From a virus: a stretch of 64,000 nt of DNA. The notes beneath the pieces are model-generated. The model was not told where the DNA came from, did not search any database, and saw nothing but the letters and a program-made list of their open reading frames with translations. The stretch is taken from positions 1-64,000 of IMG/VR virus record IMGVR_UViG_3300009159_008968. One strand, given 5' to 3'. Below, in pieces: positions 22,793-31,810 of this stretch; the first letter of the stretch is position 1, and every line of letters starts with the position of its first letter. The position numbers and the translations under genes were made by a program.

Positions 22793-24661
22793 TTACTTTT
22801 TCTTCTTATCTAAAATAATTTTTAAAAGATCATCAAAAATTGAAAATTCATTTTTATTTTCAATTACTTCTCCGTCTAATACTTTAGAAATTATTTGTTC
22901 TTTTGCTGTAATCAAATTATCAATATCAACATCAATTGTATTTTGACAAATTAATTTAATAATTTGAATGTTATCAGCTTTTTGTGATGCTCTGTGAATA
23001 CGATCTTCTGCTTGTATTTTACTAGCTGGTTCCCAAGGTAAATCTAGAAACATTAAACAATTTGCTGAAGTCAAAGTCAAACCAACACCTGCTGCACCAA
23101 TTGTTCCTACAAAAACTTTACAATTTTCATCATTCATAAATTTATCTACTGCTTGTTGCTTTTCAATCATATTGTGTTTTCCAGTAAACCATACTGCAAC
23201 ATCTTTAAATTGCTCATAAATAAACTGAGAAGCACTTATAAATTGAGAAAAAACTACTATTTTTTCATCTCCTTCAATTATATTATTTATAAATTCAACT
23301 GAACACTTAGCTTTATGTAATGAAGTAAATTGTTTTAACTTTTGAATTCTTGCAAGATGTGTCATTTTATTGTCATCATCTTTTGATTCGTTTACAAGAC
23401 CATTTTCAATATAATTATATTCTTTTAATACATCAGATTTTAATTCTATTGGTATTGTTGTAAATGTTTTAGGGGGTAAAAATTTTAATATATCTTTTTT
23501 TAATCTCCTCAAAAAGTAAGGAGCAATTCTTTTGTATAATTCTTCTAAATTAGAATACCCATCATAATTCCAATGACCGAATTTATCTTGATGAGCGTTA
23601 CAATATCTAACTCCAAAATTATGTGCATTTGACCATTCCTTAGAATCAATTAAGTTTAATAAGGGAAAAAATTCATAAGGCCGATTTTTTATTGCTGTAC
23701 CGGTCATTAGAATTTTTTTACTTGATTCTTTGAATGCTTTCTTTATTATTTGAGATCTAAATGCTGTAGGATTTTTAATATAATGTGCTTCATCCATAAC
23801 AATTAAATCATAATCGTTTGGATTTAAAACTTCACCATCCTTATCTTGCTTATTAATAAATTGATGTGATTTTGATTTCAAGACTTTGATTCTACCGCAA
23901 TTTGGACATTTATCATATTTTTTAACATCGGTAATACCTTCCCATTTACAATTATAATTTAAACATTTATGAGAGTAGTTGAAATCAAAATATGATTCTA
24001 ATGATTCATAATTTATTATATGAAATAAACTCTCTTCTTTAGTAAATGTTTCAATGTTGTCTTTTTTTCTAGGTTTAAATTTATATATATAACATTTTTC
24101 ATGAGTAAACTTAAGAATTTCTGCTCGCCAGTTTAATTTTAATGATGCAGGGACAATTAGAAGCGTTTTAAAATTGTTTTTTATTGCATAAGCCATTGCG
24201 CTAAAAGATTTACCAACACCCGGCTGATCCCCTAATATTGCGTTCCCACCGCATATTTCAAAGAATTTAACAGCTTGTTTCTGATAAATAAAAGGTTGTA
24301 TTTTAAGAAAATCATAATTGATATCTGTCACATCAATTTCAGTTTCTTTTAATTTAATTGCATCGAATGCTTTCTGGCTATGCTCCAGTAATCGATCCAC
24401 TATTTGGGCTGATTCAGTAGCAGAGATATTATCAAATTCAAATTTTATTCCATTTTCCCTACAAAATTTAATTATTTTAGCTAATCCGGCTTCGTTAGCC
24501 AGTCTATACCAATCTTCTTTAGTTCCATTGTCTGGAAGCAATATACTGTTCATTTTAGTCTGACATTGCTCCTTTGGTATACTTTTTAAAAAATTGAATA
24601 ATAACTCATTATATTTGAATCTTATTTCAAAATTTGATCTTAATTTCTTTATTTCTACCAT
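22793..24661 (-). CDS. SNF2-family helicase/translocase
   Basis: A 622-residue superfamily 2 ATPase. It shows the Q-region YQKQAVKFFE, Walker A GDQPGVGKS (about 144-152), motif Ia LLIVPASLKLNWR, DEAH in VMDEAHYIKNP (about 288), motif III MTGTAIKNRP, and motifs V-VI in GAAGVGLTLTSANCLMFLDL and QAEDRIHRASQK (about 552). This is the SMARCAL1/HepA-like SNF2 group, which remodels or anneals DNA at forks. A four-cysteine zinc insertion (CLNYNCKWEG and CPNCGR) lies just before DEAH. In T4 the comparable fork-remodelling role belongs to UvsW. Lone leftward gene. A -7-like TATCTTTG lies about 30 nt upstream. Confidence 0.88.
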   Translation of the reverse strand: MVEIKKLRSNFEIRFKYNELLFNFLKSIPKEQCQTKMNSILLPDNGTKEDWYRLANEAGLAKIIKFCRENGIKFEFDNISATESAQIVDRLLEHSQKAFDAIKLKETEIDVTDINYDFLKIQPFIYQKQAVKFFEICGGNAILGDQPGVGKSFSAMAYAIKNNFKTLLIVPASLKLNWRAEILKFTHEKCYIYKFKPRKKDNIETFTKEESLFHIINYESLESYFDFNYSHKCLNYNCKWEGITDVKKYDKCPNCGRIKVLKSKSHQFINKQDKDGEVLNPNDYDLIVMDEAHYIKNPTAFRSQIIKKAFKESSKKILMTGTAIKNRPYEFFPLLNLIDSKEWSNAHNFGVRYCNAHQDKFGHWNYDGYSNLEELYKRIAPYFLRRLKKDILKFLPPKTFTTIPIELKSDVLKEYNYIENGLVNESKDDDNKMTHLARIQKLKQFTSLHKAKCSVEFINNIIEGDEKIVVFSQFISASQFIYEQFKDVAVWFTGKHNMIEKQQAVDKFMNDENCKVFVGTIGAAGVGLTLTSANCLMFLDLPWEPASKIQAEDRIHRASQKADNIQIIKLICQNTIDVDIDNLITAKEQIISKVLDGEVIENKNEFSIFDDLLKIILDKKKK

Positions 24662-24709
24662 TTTGATCTAAAAATTAATACTTTAATTTTCAAAGATAAA
24701 AAAAATAAC

Positions 24710-24727
24710 CTATTTATAATTATAAAA
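24710..24727 (+). promoter_or_regulatory. Candidate late promoter (CTATTTATAATTATAAAA)
   Basis: Motif 13-30 nt before ATG 24740. Confidence 0.45.
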
Positions 24728-24739
24728 TTATAAAAAAAA

Positions 24740-25117
24740 ATGAACAAGGTTATACTAGAAAATATAAGCCAAATTATTAAAGAAAAGTTGGCAGTTTTAA
24801 AGGAAGAGGAAATTCCTATGGATTCAGAGGCAACCGCACAAGATAAAAAAACGGAAAGTATTTATGATGCCAAACCCGGAAATACCCTTATTATAGATTT
24901 TGAAAATGTTACCATCAAACTTCAAAGAGTTTATGATGATTTATTTAAAGTAATTGATGCTGCTGAAAGCAAACAATTAAAAAATAATGATTATATTAAG
25001 GTAGAGGGTAATGATTTGTTAGAACAAGGTAAAAAGTTTACTTTCAAAATTTTCAGAGAAGCAAACATTAGATATGAATCAAATCCCATTAAAGATTGGA
25101 GAATAATAAAAAGTTAA
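24740..25117 (+). CDS. Tagged small protein, unknown function
   Basis: A 125-residue protein with a tag-like start (ILENISQIIKEKLAVLKEEE) followed by a polar linker and a compact domain (PGNTLIIDFENVTIKLQRVY, DYIKVEGNDLLEQGKKFTF). The family is not recognised. Preceded by a late-type motif and closed by a shared terminator. Confidence 0.55.
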   Translation: MNKVILENISQIIKEKLAVLKEEEIPMDSEATAQDKKTESIYDAKPGNTLIIDFENVTIKLQRVYDDLFKVIDAAESKQLKNNDYIKVEGNDLLEQGKKFTFKIFREANIRYESNPIKDWRIIKS

Positions 25118-25136
25118 TAAAAATTACAATTAAAAT

Positions 25137-25160
25137 AAAAACCCCGAAATTCGGGGTTTT
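25137..25160. terminator. Bidirectional intrinsic terminator
   Basis: Stem AAAACCCCGAA/TTCGGGGTTTT (25137-25159) with T-rich flanks on both strands, between convergent genes ending at 25117 and 25165. Confidence 0.85.
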
Positions 25161-25164
25161 TTTA

Positions 25165-25599
25165 TTACTTTAATCCAGCTAATCTGGTCATTCGGTCTTT
25201 ACTAAATCTTATTATATTTTCTTTAGACCTACTTTCTTTTAATTGTGCCGGTCTAGATTCTAATTTAGATACGGATTGAGACCATTCTTTGGACCAAGAT
25301 TCATATAAATCAAATATTTTTTTAATTAAATCTCTTGTATCTTCATCTAATTTGAATTTAGAATCAATAAAAGCATCATTCAAAATTGTAAATTTCCATT
25401 TGATATAATCATCACTACCCAAGATAATTTGTCCACTCCACTCAACCTCAATACCGCTTGATCCATTGTAAATTTTAAAGGAAGTACCATTATCTCCGTG
25501 AGTATCAAATTTCACTAAGGGTGAAACATTTTCTTTAAATCTCTTTTCCCAATCTGCAATTTCACTTACTTGGATTTGGGGTCTAACTTCTTCTGCCAC
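25165..25599 (-). CDS. Unknown protein, possibly virion-associated
   Basis: A 144-residue protein with a beta-rich middle (SFKIYNGSSGIEVEWSGQII) and a helical C-terminus ending RFSKDRMTRLAGLK. No family recognised. It follows two small leftward genes with spacings of 3-4 nt and forms an operon starting at 26029. Confidence 0.5.
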   Translation of the reverse strand: MAEEVRPQIQVSEIADWEKRFKENVSPLVKFDTHGDNGTSFKIYNGSSGIEVEWSGQIILGSDDYIKWKFTILNDAFIDSKFKLDEDTRDLIKKIFDLYESWSKEWSQSVSKLESRPAQLKESRSKENIIRFSKDRMTRLAGLK

Positions 25600-25602
25600 T
25601 TT

Positions 25603-25818
25603 TTATAGTTTTTTAGGTTTATTTTTTTCTTCTTTTTCTAATTGCTTTATATCATCTTGGATAAATAATACTTCGTCAATTTCATTTTCGCTTTGTAACG
25701 CAGTTTTATAAGGTTGTTTTTTAACCTGTGGTTTTTCAACAATGGGTTCTTTCATAGGATCTTTCATAACCTTTGAAACTTCGCCATTTATTATATTCAT
25801 TAATTCTTCAAACTTCAT
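25603..25818 (-). CDS. Small tagged protein
   Basis: A 71-residue charged protein with a tag-like helix at the N-terminus (KFEELMNIINGEVSKVMK) and a proline/lysine linker, mostly disordered. Middle gene of a three-gene leftward operon. Confidence 0.45.
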   Translation of the reverse strand: MKFEELMNIINGEVSKVMKDPMKEPIVEKPQVKKQPYKTALQSENEIDEVLFIQDDIKQLEKEEKNKPKKL

Positions 25819-25822
25819 AATG

Positions 25823-26029
25823 TTACAAATTATCGATAAAGAAAGGGGCTTTTTGCCATAAATTATAATAATGTTTTCTCATCAAAACCTTAATAATTTT
25901 TCTAATTTCTTCTTCTTTATCTTTAGTGAATTTTTTTTCCATTTCATCAGCAATAAGGTCTTTGACGTACTTTTTAAGTTCGTCTTTTGTCATATTACCA
26001 ATAGCCTCTGATAAAATTTTTTTCATCAT
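25823..26029 (-). CDS. Small helical tagged protein
   Basis: A 68-residue all-helical protein (TKDELKKYVKDLIADEMEKK, EEIRKIIKVLMRKHYYNLW). The pattern recurs in small phage proteins of unknown function. A late-type motif (CATATTTATA) directly abuts its start; either of two adjacent ATGs (26029 or 26026) may be used. Confidence 0.5.
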   Translation of the reverse strand: MMKKILSEAIGNMTKDELKKYVKDLIADEMEKKFTKDKEEEIRKIIKVLMRKHYYNLWQKAPFFIDNL

Positions 26030-26087
26030 ATATAAATATGAAATAAAATATTTAATTTTGTAATTCGTTTAAATTTTTAAAAAGATA

Positions 26088-26438
26088 ATGGGTATAGTAA
26101 AGTTTTTTAGCTCTTCAAATTTTGATAATAAAACATCTGAAATCAACATACACAAACAAATGTTATCAAATCCTGATCCTAAATTATATAGAATATTAAG
26201 GGAAAAAAGAATAAATAATTTTTTAATCCTTAAGATCAATTACCCACATTCAACTAATTATGAGGGTAATAAGATTCTAGTATTTAAAAATTACACAATT
26301 TTAGACTTAATTCAACAAAAAGAGGGAATTGATCCCCATTTTTCCGATAATGAAAAATTAATTTCTCCTGTTGCAAGATTTAAACCAGATAATGAAGGGT
26401 GGAAGATGGCTGAATTTTTTGTGGAAAACTTTAAATAA
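26088..26438 (+). CDS. Small protein, unknown function
   Basis: A 116-residue protein with no recognised domain. The segment HFSDNEKLISPVARFKPDNE looks ordered and may be a conserved binding motif. It overlaps the convergent gene by 8 nt. Confidence 0.5.
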   Translation: MGIVKFFSSSNFDNKTSEINIHKQMLSNPDPKLYRILREKRINNFLILKINYPHSTNYEGNKILVFKNYTILDLIQQKEGIDPHFSDNEKLISPVARFKPDNEGWKMAEFFVENFK

Positions 26439-26835
26439 TTCCGGCTACTGATTTCATTCTTTTTATTTCCCCTTCCAAGGTAAACTTATTCTCAAGAATT
26501 GATTTTTTATAGTAATCAAAAAAACCATTTAAATCCTTTTTAACTTTTTCTTGGTGTTCTGAAATCATAATTTTTTTAAAATCATGATCTTTGGTTAAAT
26601 TAGAAAAATCATTTAAAAATTTTTCTGTTTGAAAATCTTTTAATCTTATCTTTCCAATTTCTTTATCATCTTTAATGACTTCAAAAATTAAATCTTCTAT
26701 AGATTTACTTGCAGACTCGGAAACAAGATAGTAATTATTAGTTTCAAAATAATCTTTAAATTTGAAACCTATTTCAATATGGGGTTTTTCATTGTCAATC
26801 TCATAATAAACCTTATACTTTACTTCTTGTTGCAT
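26431..26835 (-). CDS. Small protein, unknown function
   Basis: A 134-residue protein: a beta-rich first part (KYKVYYEIDNEKPHIEIGFK) and a helical second part. No family recognised. It ends 8 nt inside the convergent gene and starts 2 nt after its upstream neighbour, so it is coupled to the 255-residue protein. Confidence 0.45.
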   Translation of the reverse strand: MQQEVKYKVYYEIDNEKPHIEIGFKFKDYFETNNYYLVSESASKSIEDLIFEVIKDDKEIGKIRLKDFQTEKFLNDFSNLTKDHDFKKIMISEHQEKVKKDLNGFFDYYKKSILENKFTLEGEIKRMKSVAGII

Positions 26836-26837
26836 TT

Positions 26838-27605
26838 TTATTTTGTTTTTTGTTTAATAGTAACTGGAGTTAATTTATAATACTTATCTCCAATTTTTAT
26901 TACATCCTCTTTTACTCTTTGGAAAGTGTTTTCGTTAAGTTTAGTTTGTTTAGATAAATATTGATCTAAAACTTCTTTTATAGTTTCTTCAGCTATTTTT
27001 TTAGCAACTTGAGAAGAAATCTCATATATTTTACTTTCTATTTCATCAGAACTGATTTGAGGTGTTTCATATTGTGTTTTAAAACCAAAACCACTTGAGT
27101 TTGAAGATGGTTGTGTTGAAACCCCATTAGACATTGCCTTAGCTTGTAATTTTTGTCTAAAATTACTTAAAAAATCAGATCCTGTTGAATCTGTATTAAA
27201 CTCTTCATTAATTCTTTGACCCGAACCCCCTCTTGGAGCAGGTGCTGATGTACTCTCTCCAGAAAAAAGTTTTTCATAAATATCTAAATCCCCACCTGAT
27301 GATTTTACAGGAGAAAAACTCTCTAAAGCTGGAGCTTTAGTTTCTGACGATGGTTGTGTATTATTATTTTTCTTTTTAGGTTCTGGTAATGGTTGAAAGC
27401 CTTTTTTGTCTCCAGCATGCAACATTTCATTAAATTCTGTTTTTTTTGCTCCGTTTTTAATTTCTTGAATTCGTTGTAACATTTTAGGATCCTTAACATT
27501 TATCACTGGTTGATCAAATGCAGGCTTTTCTATAGGTAATGGAATTCCTAAAGATTTAAATCTTTCTTGTTTTTGTTTTATTGATTCGTTTGATTCCATA
27601 ATCAT
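26838..27605 (-). CDS. Unknown polar protein, possibly virion component
   Basis: A 255-residue protein: a charged helical start (SNESIKQKQERFKSLGIPLP), a long serine/proline/glycine-rich middle, then a helical region (VAKKIAEETIKEVLDQYLSK) and a short C-terminal beta hairpin (VIKIGDKYYKLTPVTIK). The disordered middle and ordered ends suggest a structural or scaffold-like role, by analogy only. Start may be at 27605 or the nearby 27599. A late-type motif abuts the first ATG. Confidence 0.5.
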   Translation of the reverse strand: MIMESNESIKQKQERFKSLGIPLPIEKPAFDQPVINVKDPKMLQRIQEIKNGAKKTEFNEMLHAGDKKGFQPLPEPKKKNNNTQPSSETKAPALESFSPVKSSGGDLDIYEKLFSGESTSAPAPRGGSGQRINEEFNTDSTGSDFLSNFRQKLQAKAMSNGVSTQPSSNSSGFGFKTQYETPQISSDEIESKIYEISSQVAKKIAEETIKEVLDQYLSKQTKLNENTFQRVKEDVIKIGDKYYKLTPVTIKQKTK

Positions 27606-27608
27606 TTA

Positions 27609-27619
27609 TATATAAATAG
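27609..27619 (-). promoter_or_regulatory. Candidate late promoter (CTATTTATATA)
   Basis: Motif 4-14 nt before ATG 27605; if ATG 27599 is used the distance is 10-20 nt. Confidence 0.4.
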
Positions 27620-27627
27620 GTGTTAAA

Positions 27628-28065
27628 TTAAAATTCGTCAAAACTTTCTAATTCCTCTTCATCTTCTTCTTCTTCTTCATCATCATCTAAATCGCTACTT
27701 TTTATTTTTTTGAATTTTGAGTTTTGTTCGTTTATTTTATTGTCTTTTATGATCGTAACATTTGATATTATCCAACCAAAACCTATACTAATTTGATCAT
27801 TTTCTAGTAAAAATCTAAATTTTTCTATCTCTGATTTAAGCATTTCAGCTTTAATAGTAAGTATTTTACCAAATCTTCCAAACTTTCTAAATTTTATATC
27901 TCTGCAGATGTTTTCAAACATTATTTCTTTAAAATCAATGTAAGATTTTTGTTCCATTTGCTTATAGCTTACGAAATCACCGTATTGGTACTCAAACTCA
28001 TTTAATGATTCATGAAATTGAATATCAATAAGAATAACTTTAATGTTTGATCTCTCTTTTTTCAT
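27628..28065 (-). CDS. Unknown protein with acidic tail
   Basis: A 145-residue protein. Residues 1-105 appear to form an alpha/beta domain (SNIKVILIDIQFHESLNEFE, ISIGFGWIISNVTIIKDN); the last 35 residues are almost all Asp/Glu/Ser. The acidic tail resembles those of single-strand-binding or nucleic-acid-mimic proteins, but no such fold is visible. Leftward, 6 nt after the upstream gene. Confidence 0.45.
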   Translation of the reverse strand: MKKERSNIKVILIDIQFHESLNEFEYQYGDFVSYKQMEQKSYIDFKEIMFENICRDIKFRKFGRFGKILTIKAEMLKSEIEKFRFLLENDQISIGFGWIISNVTIIKDNKINEQNSKFKKIKSSDLDDDEEEEEDEEELESFDEF

Positions 28066-28071
28066 TTAGGG

Positions 28072-28377
28072 TTATAAAATTTTTATGTTGTTTTCATCAT
28101 ATTTTATTTTAATAACCTGCTGATTTTGTTCATCCCACCAAGCAATATATGTTGGTGATGAATTTTTCCAAGAAATAAAAAGTTTTTCAATCTCTTCAAC
28201 TATGTTCACCATTTTTGTTTTTTCCATTAACTTTTCTTTGGCTGCTATAATTTCAGGATGTTTAGAATCAATTTTTTTTAACTCTTCTTTTAGAGATTTA
28301 TATTCAATTTTCAAATTCTTAAAAATTTCTTCACGGAATTGAATTTGGTTTTTAATTATTTCGTCTCTGGTTTTCAT
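28072..28377 (-). CDS. Coiled-coil protein, unknown function
   Basis: A 101-residue protein with a long coiled coil (residues 5-70) and a short beta-like tail (YIAWWDEQNQQVIKIKYDEN). First of two coupled leftward genes. Family unknown. Confidence 0.5.
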   Translation of the reverse strand: MKTRDEIIKNQIQFREEIFKNLKIEYKSLKEELKKIDSKHPEIIAAKEKLMEKTKMVNIVEEIEKLFISWKNSSPTYIAWWDEQNQQVIKIKYDENNIKIL

Positions 28378-28436
28378 AATAAAATAAGATAATCTAAAAT
28401 AATTAATAAAAAAATAAATTAAATCTTAATTTGTCT

Positions 28437-28450
28437 CTATTTATTATTAG
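28437..28450 (+). promoter_or_regulatory. Candidate late promoter (CTATTTATTATTAG)
   Basis: Motif 6-19 nt before ATG 28456. Confidence 0.45.
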
Positions 28451-28455
28451 ACAAA

Positions 28456-28767
28456 ATGTATTACAACAACTTAAGAAAAGCAATAAGAAAAATTTTAAAT
28501 GAAGAGGCCAATGATCTTCGTGTGGAAAAATGCGTTGAAGTTGGTTTAGACCACTTAAAAAAATACAAAATCAATTTGTCAAATAATTCTGCAGATTTTT
28601 TTCAGAAAAAAAACATAGTAATTACAAATTCAAATCAAGCTGATTATAAATGTTCTAATATAGCAGGATATGTTAAAAGTGAATCAGGTTTTGTTTATGA
28701 ATTTACTGGCGTTGATTGTGATGGATATATTTGGTTAGATCCAAAATCAGTGAAGTTGGCTAGTTAA
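28456..28767 (+). CDS. Tagged small protein, unknown function
   Basis: A 103-residue protein starting with a textbook copy of the tag (NNLRKAIRKILNEEAND). The remainder looks like a small beta domain (NIVITNSNQADYKCSNIAGY, GVDCDGYIWLD). It overlaps the convergent nuclease gene by 4 nt. Likely virion-associated if the tag hypothesis is right. Confidence 0.5.
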   Translation: MYYNNLRKAIRKILNEEANDLRVEKCVEVGLDHLKKYKINLSNNSADFFQKKNIVITNSNQADYKCSNIAGYVKSESGFVYEFTGVDCDGYIWLDPKSVKLAS

Positions 28768-29657
28768 ATTTCTTGGCTTAAGAATTTTTTATATTGATTA
28801 GGGTCTGAATCACACATAGCAAAATTATTTTTATAAGGACAGAAAAAACAATTTCCTGTTTTTTTTTCGAATTTTGCCTTTGGAAAATGATTTTGAATAT
28901 GTATTTTTTCCATTGTTTCAGCTACAACAGTCAAAGAACTTTCTATATCATTTACATCTGAAAAAATTTCAACAGATTGTATTTCTCCATATCCCAATTC
29001 AGGACATTTTTTACTTTTCAATCTATTTAATACAACATATTTACAATCTATCTCATCAAAACTAACACCTTGTTTACGAGCAAAGAAATATTTATACAAC
29101 CTCATTTGGGCCATAAAAGTTATATCTTTTTTCTTTTTTGAAACGTCCCAAGCTTCTCCGGATGTCTTCCAATCTACAATTACATATCTATTGGTTTTTT
29201 TATCTTGTAAAATTAAATCTATAAAACCTTTAAAATGGAAAATTCCATAAATCTTTTCATATAATGGCAATTCAACACCAACTATATTATATTTTTCAAG
29301 AATTTTTTCTGTAGAAAGTGTTTTTATTATATTTTCACCTTGATTGAGATAATTATCTAATTCATTAAAATCTGGACTATTTTTTAAATTATTATGCATT
29401 TCTCTAGAAAAATCCTCTCTAAAATTTAAAACTCTTTCTTGTACTGAACTTTTTTCTTTAATTCCTAATTCAATTGCTTTGTGTATTGAGTTTCCAAATA
29501 TTAAGTGTATTGAAGTTTCTTCTCCTACAAGTTTAAGGTACTTTTCAATTAAATGTCTGTGTCCACAAGATTGATATTTTGAAAATTCGCTAAAAGAGAT
29601 ATGAACTTTTCCTGCACTTTGTTCTATTGAATCTAAATATTGTTGATCTTTATTCAT
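28764..29657 (-). CDS. PD-(D/E)XK nuclease, RecB/Cas4-like, with iron-sulfur cysteines
   Basis: A 297-residue nuclease. The core shows FGNSIHKAIELG (conserved histidine), FKGFIDLILQD (first acidic residue) and YVIVDWKTSGE (D...K catalytic pair), then QMRLYKYFF (motif IV Q/Y). Cysteines at YQSCGHRH and at the C-terminus (NCFFCPYKNNFAMC) can form a [4Fe-4S] cluster as in Cas4 and AddB. The group processes DNA ends. It lies between small virion-like genes and not next to the replication cluster. Length is normal. A role in recombination or host DNA degradation is inferred. Confidence 0.8.
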   Translation of the reverse strand: MNKDQQYLDSIEQSAGKVHISFSEFSKYQSCGHRHLIEKYLKLVGEETSIHLIFGNSIHKAIELGIKEKSSVQERVLNFREDFSREMHNNLKNSPDFNELDNYLNQGENIIKTLSTEKILEKYNIVGVELPLYEKIYGIFHFKGFIDLILQDKKTNRYVIVDWKTSGEAWDVSKKKKDITFMAQMRLYKYFFARKQGVSFDEIDCKYVVLNRLKSKKCPELGYGEIQSVEIFSDVNDIESSLTVVAETMEKIHIQNHFPKAKFEKKTGNCFFCPYKNNFAMCDSDPNQYKKFLSQEI

Positions 29658-29702
29658 CTTTTAAAATTATAAAAAAATAGAAACAAATACAATTATTCTG
29701 GG

Positions 29703-29717
29703 CTATTTATTATAAAA
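29703..29717 (+). promoter_or_regulatory. Candidate late promoter (CTATTTATTATAAAA)
   Basis: Identical over 15 nt to the copy at 15203-15217; 8-22 nt before ATG 29725. Confidence 0.5.
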
Positions 29718-29724
29718 AATTTTA

Positions 29725-30426
29725 ATGTTGTTATCCGAATCATATAAAAACAGGTTAAAGAAATTAGCTGGTATTCTTAACGAGGAGATATATAACTTTA
29801 GTGATGAGGAAAAAACTGCTGCATATAAGGACTTTGACAAAAGAATGCCATTTTCAAAAGATTTAATGGCTAAAGCAATAAGAGAAGGTTGGGAAATCGG
29901 AATAACATTTCAAAGCAACAATGAAAAAAGTAAAATGCCAATAGCTAAAGCTAGAATCATTTATCCTGTTGCTATGGGTTTATCAAAAAAAGGTAATGTA
30001 GTAATTAGGGGTTATCATAAAATTGGGCAATCTGAAAGTGGGGCAGGTAAAGCTCAGAAACAAGGATTAAAGAATTATAGAAGCACAGAAGTAAAAGATG
30101 AATGGAGATTATTTAAAGCATCTGGTATTAAAAATATGTGGTTTACAGGAGATTTTTTTAAATTAGAAAACGTTTCTGGATACAGAGAGATTGGTGATAA
30201 AGGAATGACTGCAGTTGAAATACAAGCAAAAAAATCACAAGTGTCAAAATTCCAAAATGACTATTATAAAAACATTAAAAAATCAACCGAAAAACCACCA
30301 TCAACCGTTGTAGTAAAAAATAAACCATTAGAAAAATTAGCGAGAGAACCAAAAATTTCACAAACTCCTACAAAAATTAAATCTCCTGAACAAACACAAG
30401 GAAATCAAGAACCTCAACAAAAATGA
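29725..30426 (+). CDS. Tagged protein with WYL-like beta domain
   Basis: A 233-residue protein: tag-like start (YKNRLKKLAGILNEEI), then a beta domain KARIIYPVAMGLSKKGNVVI followed by IRGYHKIG and EWRLFKASGIKNMWF, whose layout (strand, IRxxH, WRxFxxxxI) recalls WYL-type ligand or nucleic-acid sensing barrels and related phage proteins. The last 55 residues are a proline/lysine-rich tail. It ends 13 nt inside the convergent YkuK-like gene. Function not known. Confidence 0.5.
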   Translation: MLLSESYKNRLKKLAGILNEEIYNFSDEEKTAAYKDFDKRMPFSKDLMAKAIREGWEIGITFQSNNEKSKMPIAKARIIYPVAMGLSKKGNVVIRGYHKIGQSESGAGKAQKQGLKNYRSTEVKDEWRLFKASGIKNMWFTGDFFKLENVSGYREIGDKGMTAVEIQAKKSQVSKFQNDYYKNIKKSTEKPPSTVVVKNKPLEKLAREPKISQTPTKIKSPEQTQGNQEPQQK

Positions 30427-31031
30427 TCTGCTGCATAACTAGCACCAAATGCTTCTGATTTTATCTTAGCAGTAAGTCCCATTGTATTAAAATAATTCAT
30501 AGCTTCAGTAACTACCAAATTAGATTTGTGGTAACTTTTAGAATTATAATCACAATGAATTTCTAAAGGAATATTATTTTGTTTAAAAAATGCTTTATTA
30601 TTTCTTACAAATTCTGCTGAGATATCTGCTTCTTTTAGCAATCTATATTTGTAATCATATATTTTAGGAAGGTCCATTCTATTTACTAATACATGAACTC
30701 CATTTCGCTCAACTTGCAAACATATAACTGTTACAAACCTTGTAAAAGATAAATGATTTTGTGAGTCAGTTCCTACCAATATTTTAACTGATCTTCCCGA
30801 TAATTCATTTTCTTTTTTAAAATTTAAAATGTAATCATGTAAATTCTCGCTTAGTGAAGTTAGATTTTTTTCTTCACCTGTTATTTTTTTCCATTTAAAA
30901 GAATATCTATCAATATACTTATGATCTCCATTTACAGATACTCCCCAATTTAAAGGGGTGATATCAAAATATATCTGCTCTGATTTTTCTCTAAGATCTT
31001 TATGATAACTTGATTCTTTTTTTTGACGCAT
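30414..31031 (-). CDS. YkuK/DUF458-like RNase H-fold protein
   Basis: A 205-residue protein. ILVGTDSQ (about 104-111), FVTVICLQVER, LLKEADISAEFV, IHCDYNSKSY and the C-terminal IKSEAFGASYAADH follow the YkuK (DUF458) pattern, a ribonuclease-H-like fold whose acidic residues (here Asp in GTDSQ, HCDYN and AADH) could bind metal. The cellular role of YkuK proteins is unclear. Leftward, 5 nt after the HAD gene begins downstream; probably co-transcribed with it. Confidence 0.7.
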   Translation of the reverse strand: MRQKKESSYHKDLREKSEQIYFDITPLNWGVSVNGDHKYIDRYSFKWKKITGEEKNLTSLSENLHDYILNFKKENELSGRSVKILVGTDSQNHLSFTRFVTVICLQVERNGVHVLVNRMDLPKIYDYKYRLLKEADISAEFVRNNKAFFKQNNIPLEIHCDYNSKSYHKSNLVVTEAMNYFNTMGLTAKIKSEAFGASYAADHFC

Positions 31032-31036
31032 AACTT

Positions 31037-31738
31037 TTACATTTTCATTTTATCTTTGATATTTGTAATTAAATGTGGAACGAATTTTACATCAGGAAAT
31101 TTTTCTTTAACTGCACCTTCTGCGTGATAAAGCCAATCAGCCCGATCTTCATAAAAATGAACTTCATCCCACCCATTCATTTCAATTGTTTTTAAAATAA
31201 TATTAGTTTTATAATCTTTAATTGATACAGACCCTTTTTGATATAAAATTAATCCATAGTTAGGTAATTCTAAATTTAATTCTTTAAAAATATCAATAAT
31301 ATAAGGTCTTAGTTCCTCATCTCTCCCAGTGACTATCATTTTTTTATTCGCTTTTTGATAATCTTTTATCACATCAAGATTGAATATTTTACCAAGAGTT
31401 TCAGGACTAGAATGAAAACCCGGGAATGATTTTATAACTAAATTATTATCATGAACATCGAAATATCTTTGAAATTTTTTCTCTTTAAAATATTCTATAA
31501 ATTCTCCGGGAAATGGTTTTCCTGTTTCTTTATTAATAGGTATAACAAAATCTCCTTTTTTTTCAAAAGCTACATTTTTATTCATCTTATCAATGAATAT
31601 AACTTTTAGTTTCTTAAAATAATCTGGAAAATATTTTGCATCATCTATTAAACCATCATTAGAAACACCCACGAAATCTGAAAACTTTGGTGTTTCAAAT
31701 AACGTATCATCCATATCAAATATGTGAATTGTTTTCAT
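31037..31738 (-). CDS. HAD-superfamily phosphatase
   Basis: I start at ATG 31738 (233 residues), not at 31771, because the upstream ATG lies inside the terminator hairpin of the Hsp20 gene. The haloacid-dehalogenase motifs are complete: I IFDMDDTLFE, II MIVTGRDEE, and IV VHFYEDRADW. A lysine in QKGSVSIKDYKT may serve motif III. Substrate unknown; phage members include 5'-nucleotidases and polynucleotide 3'-phosphatases. A motif resembling the late type (TTATTATTTATAC) abuts the start. Confidence 0.75.
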   Translation of the reverse strand: MKTIHIFDMDDTLFETPKFSDFVGVSNDGLIDDAKYFPDYFKKLKVIFIDKMNKNVAFEKKGDFVIPINKETGKPFPGEFIEYFKEKKFQRYFDVHDNNLVIKSFPGFHSSPETLGKIFNLDVIKDYQKANKKMIVTGRDEELRPYIIDIFKELNLELPNYGLILYQKGSVSIKDYKTNIILKTIEMNGWDEVHFYEDRADWLYHAEGAVKEKFPDVKFVPHLITNIKDKMKM

Positions 31739-31753
31739 ATGTATAAATAATAA

Positions 31754-31782
31754 CAAAAAAAGGCGATTCATATAGAATCGCC
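31754..31782 (-). terminator. Intrinsic terminator of the Hsp20 gene
   Basis: Eight-pair stem GGCGATTC/GAATCGCC (31762-31769 with 31775-31782), followed on the minus strand by a T run (31760-31754). It also decides the start of the HAD gene. Confidence 0.85.
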
Positions 31783-31810
31783 CTTTAATGAAAATTTCTG
31801 AATTATTTTT

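Noticed and set aside
31739-31771. Upstream ATG for the HAD phosphatase
   Set aside because: It lies within the terminator hairpin of the Hsp20 gene and adds residues before the conserved first strand.
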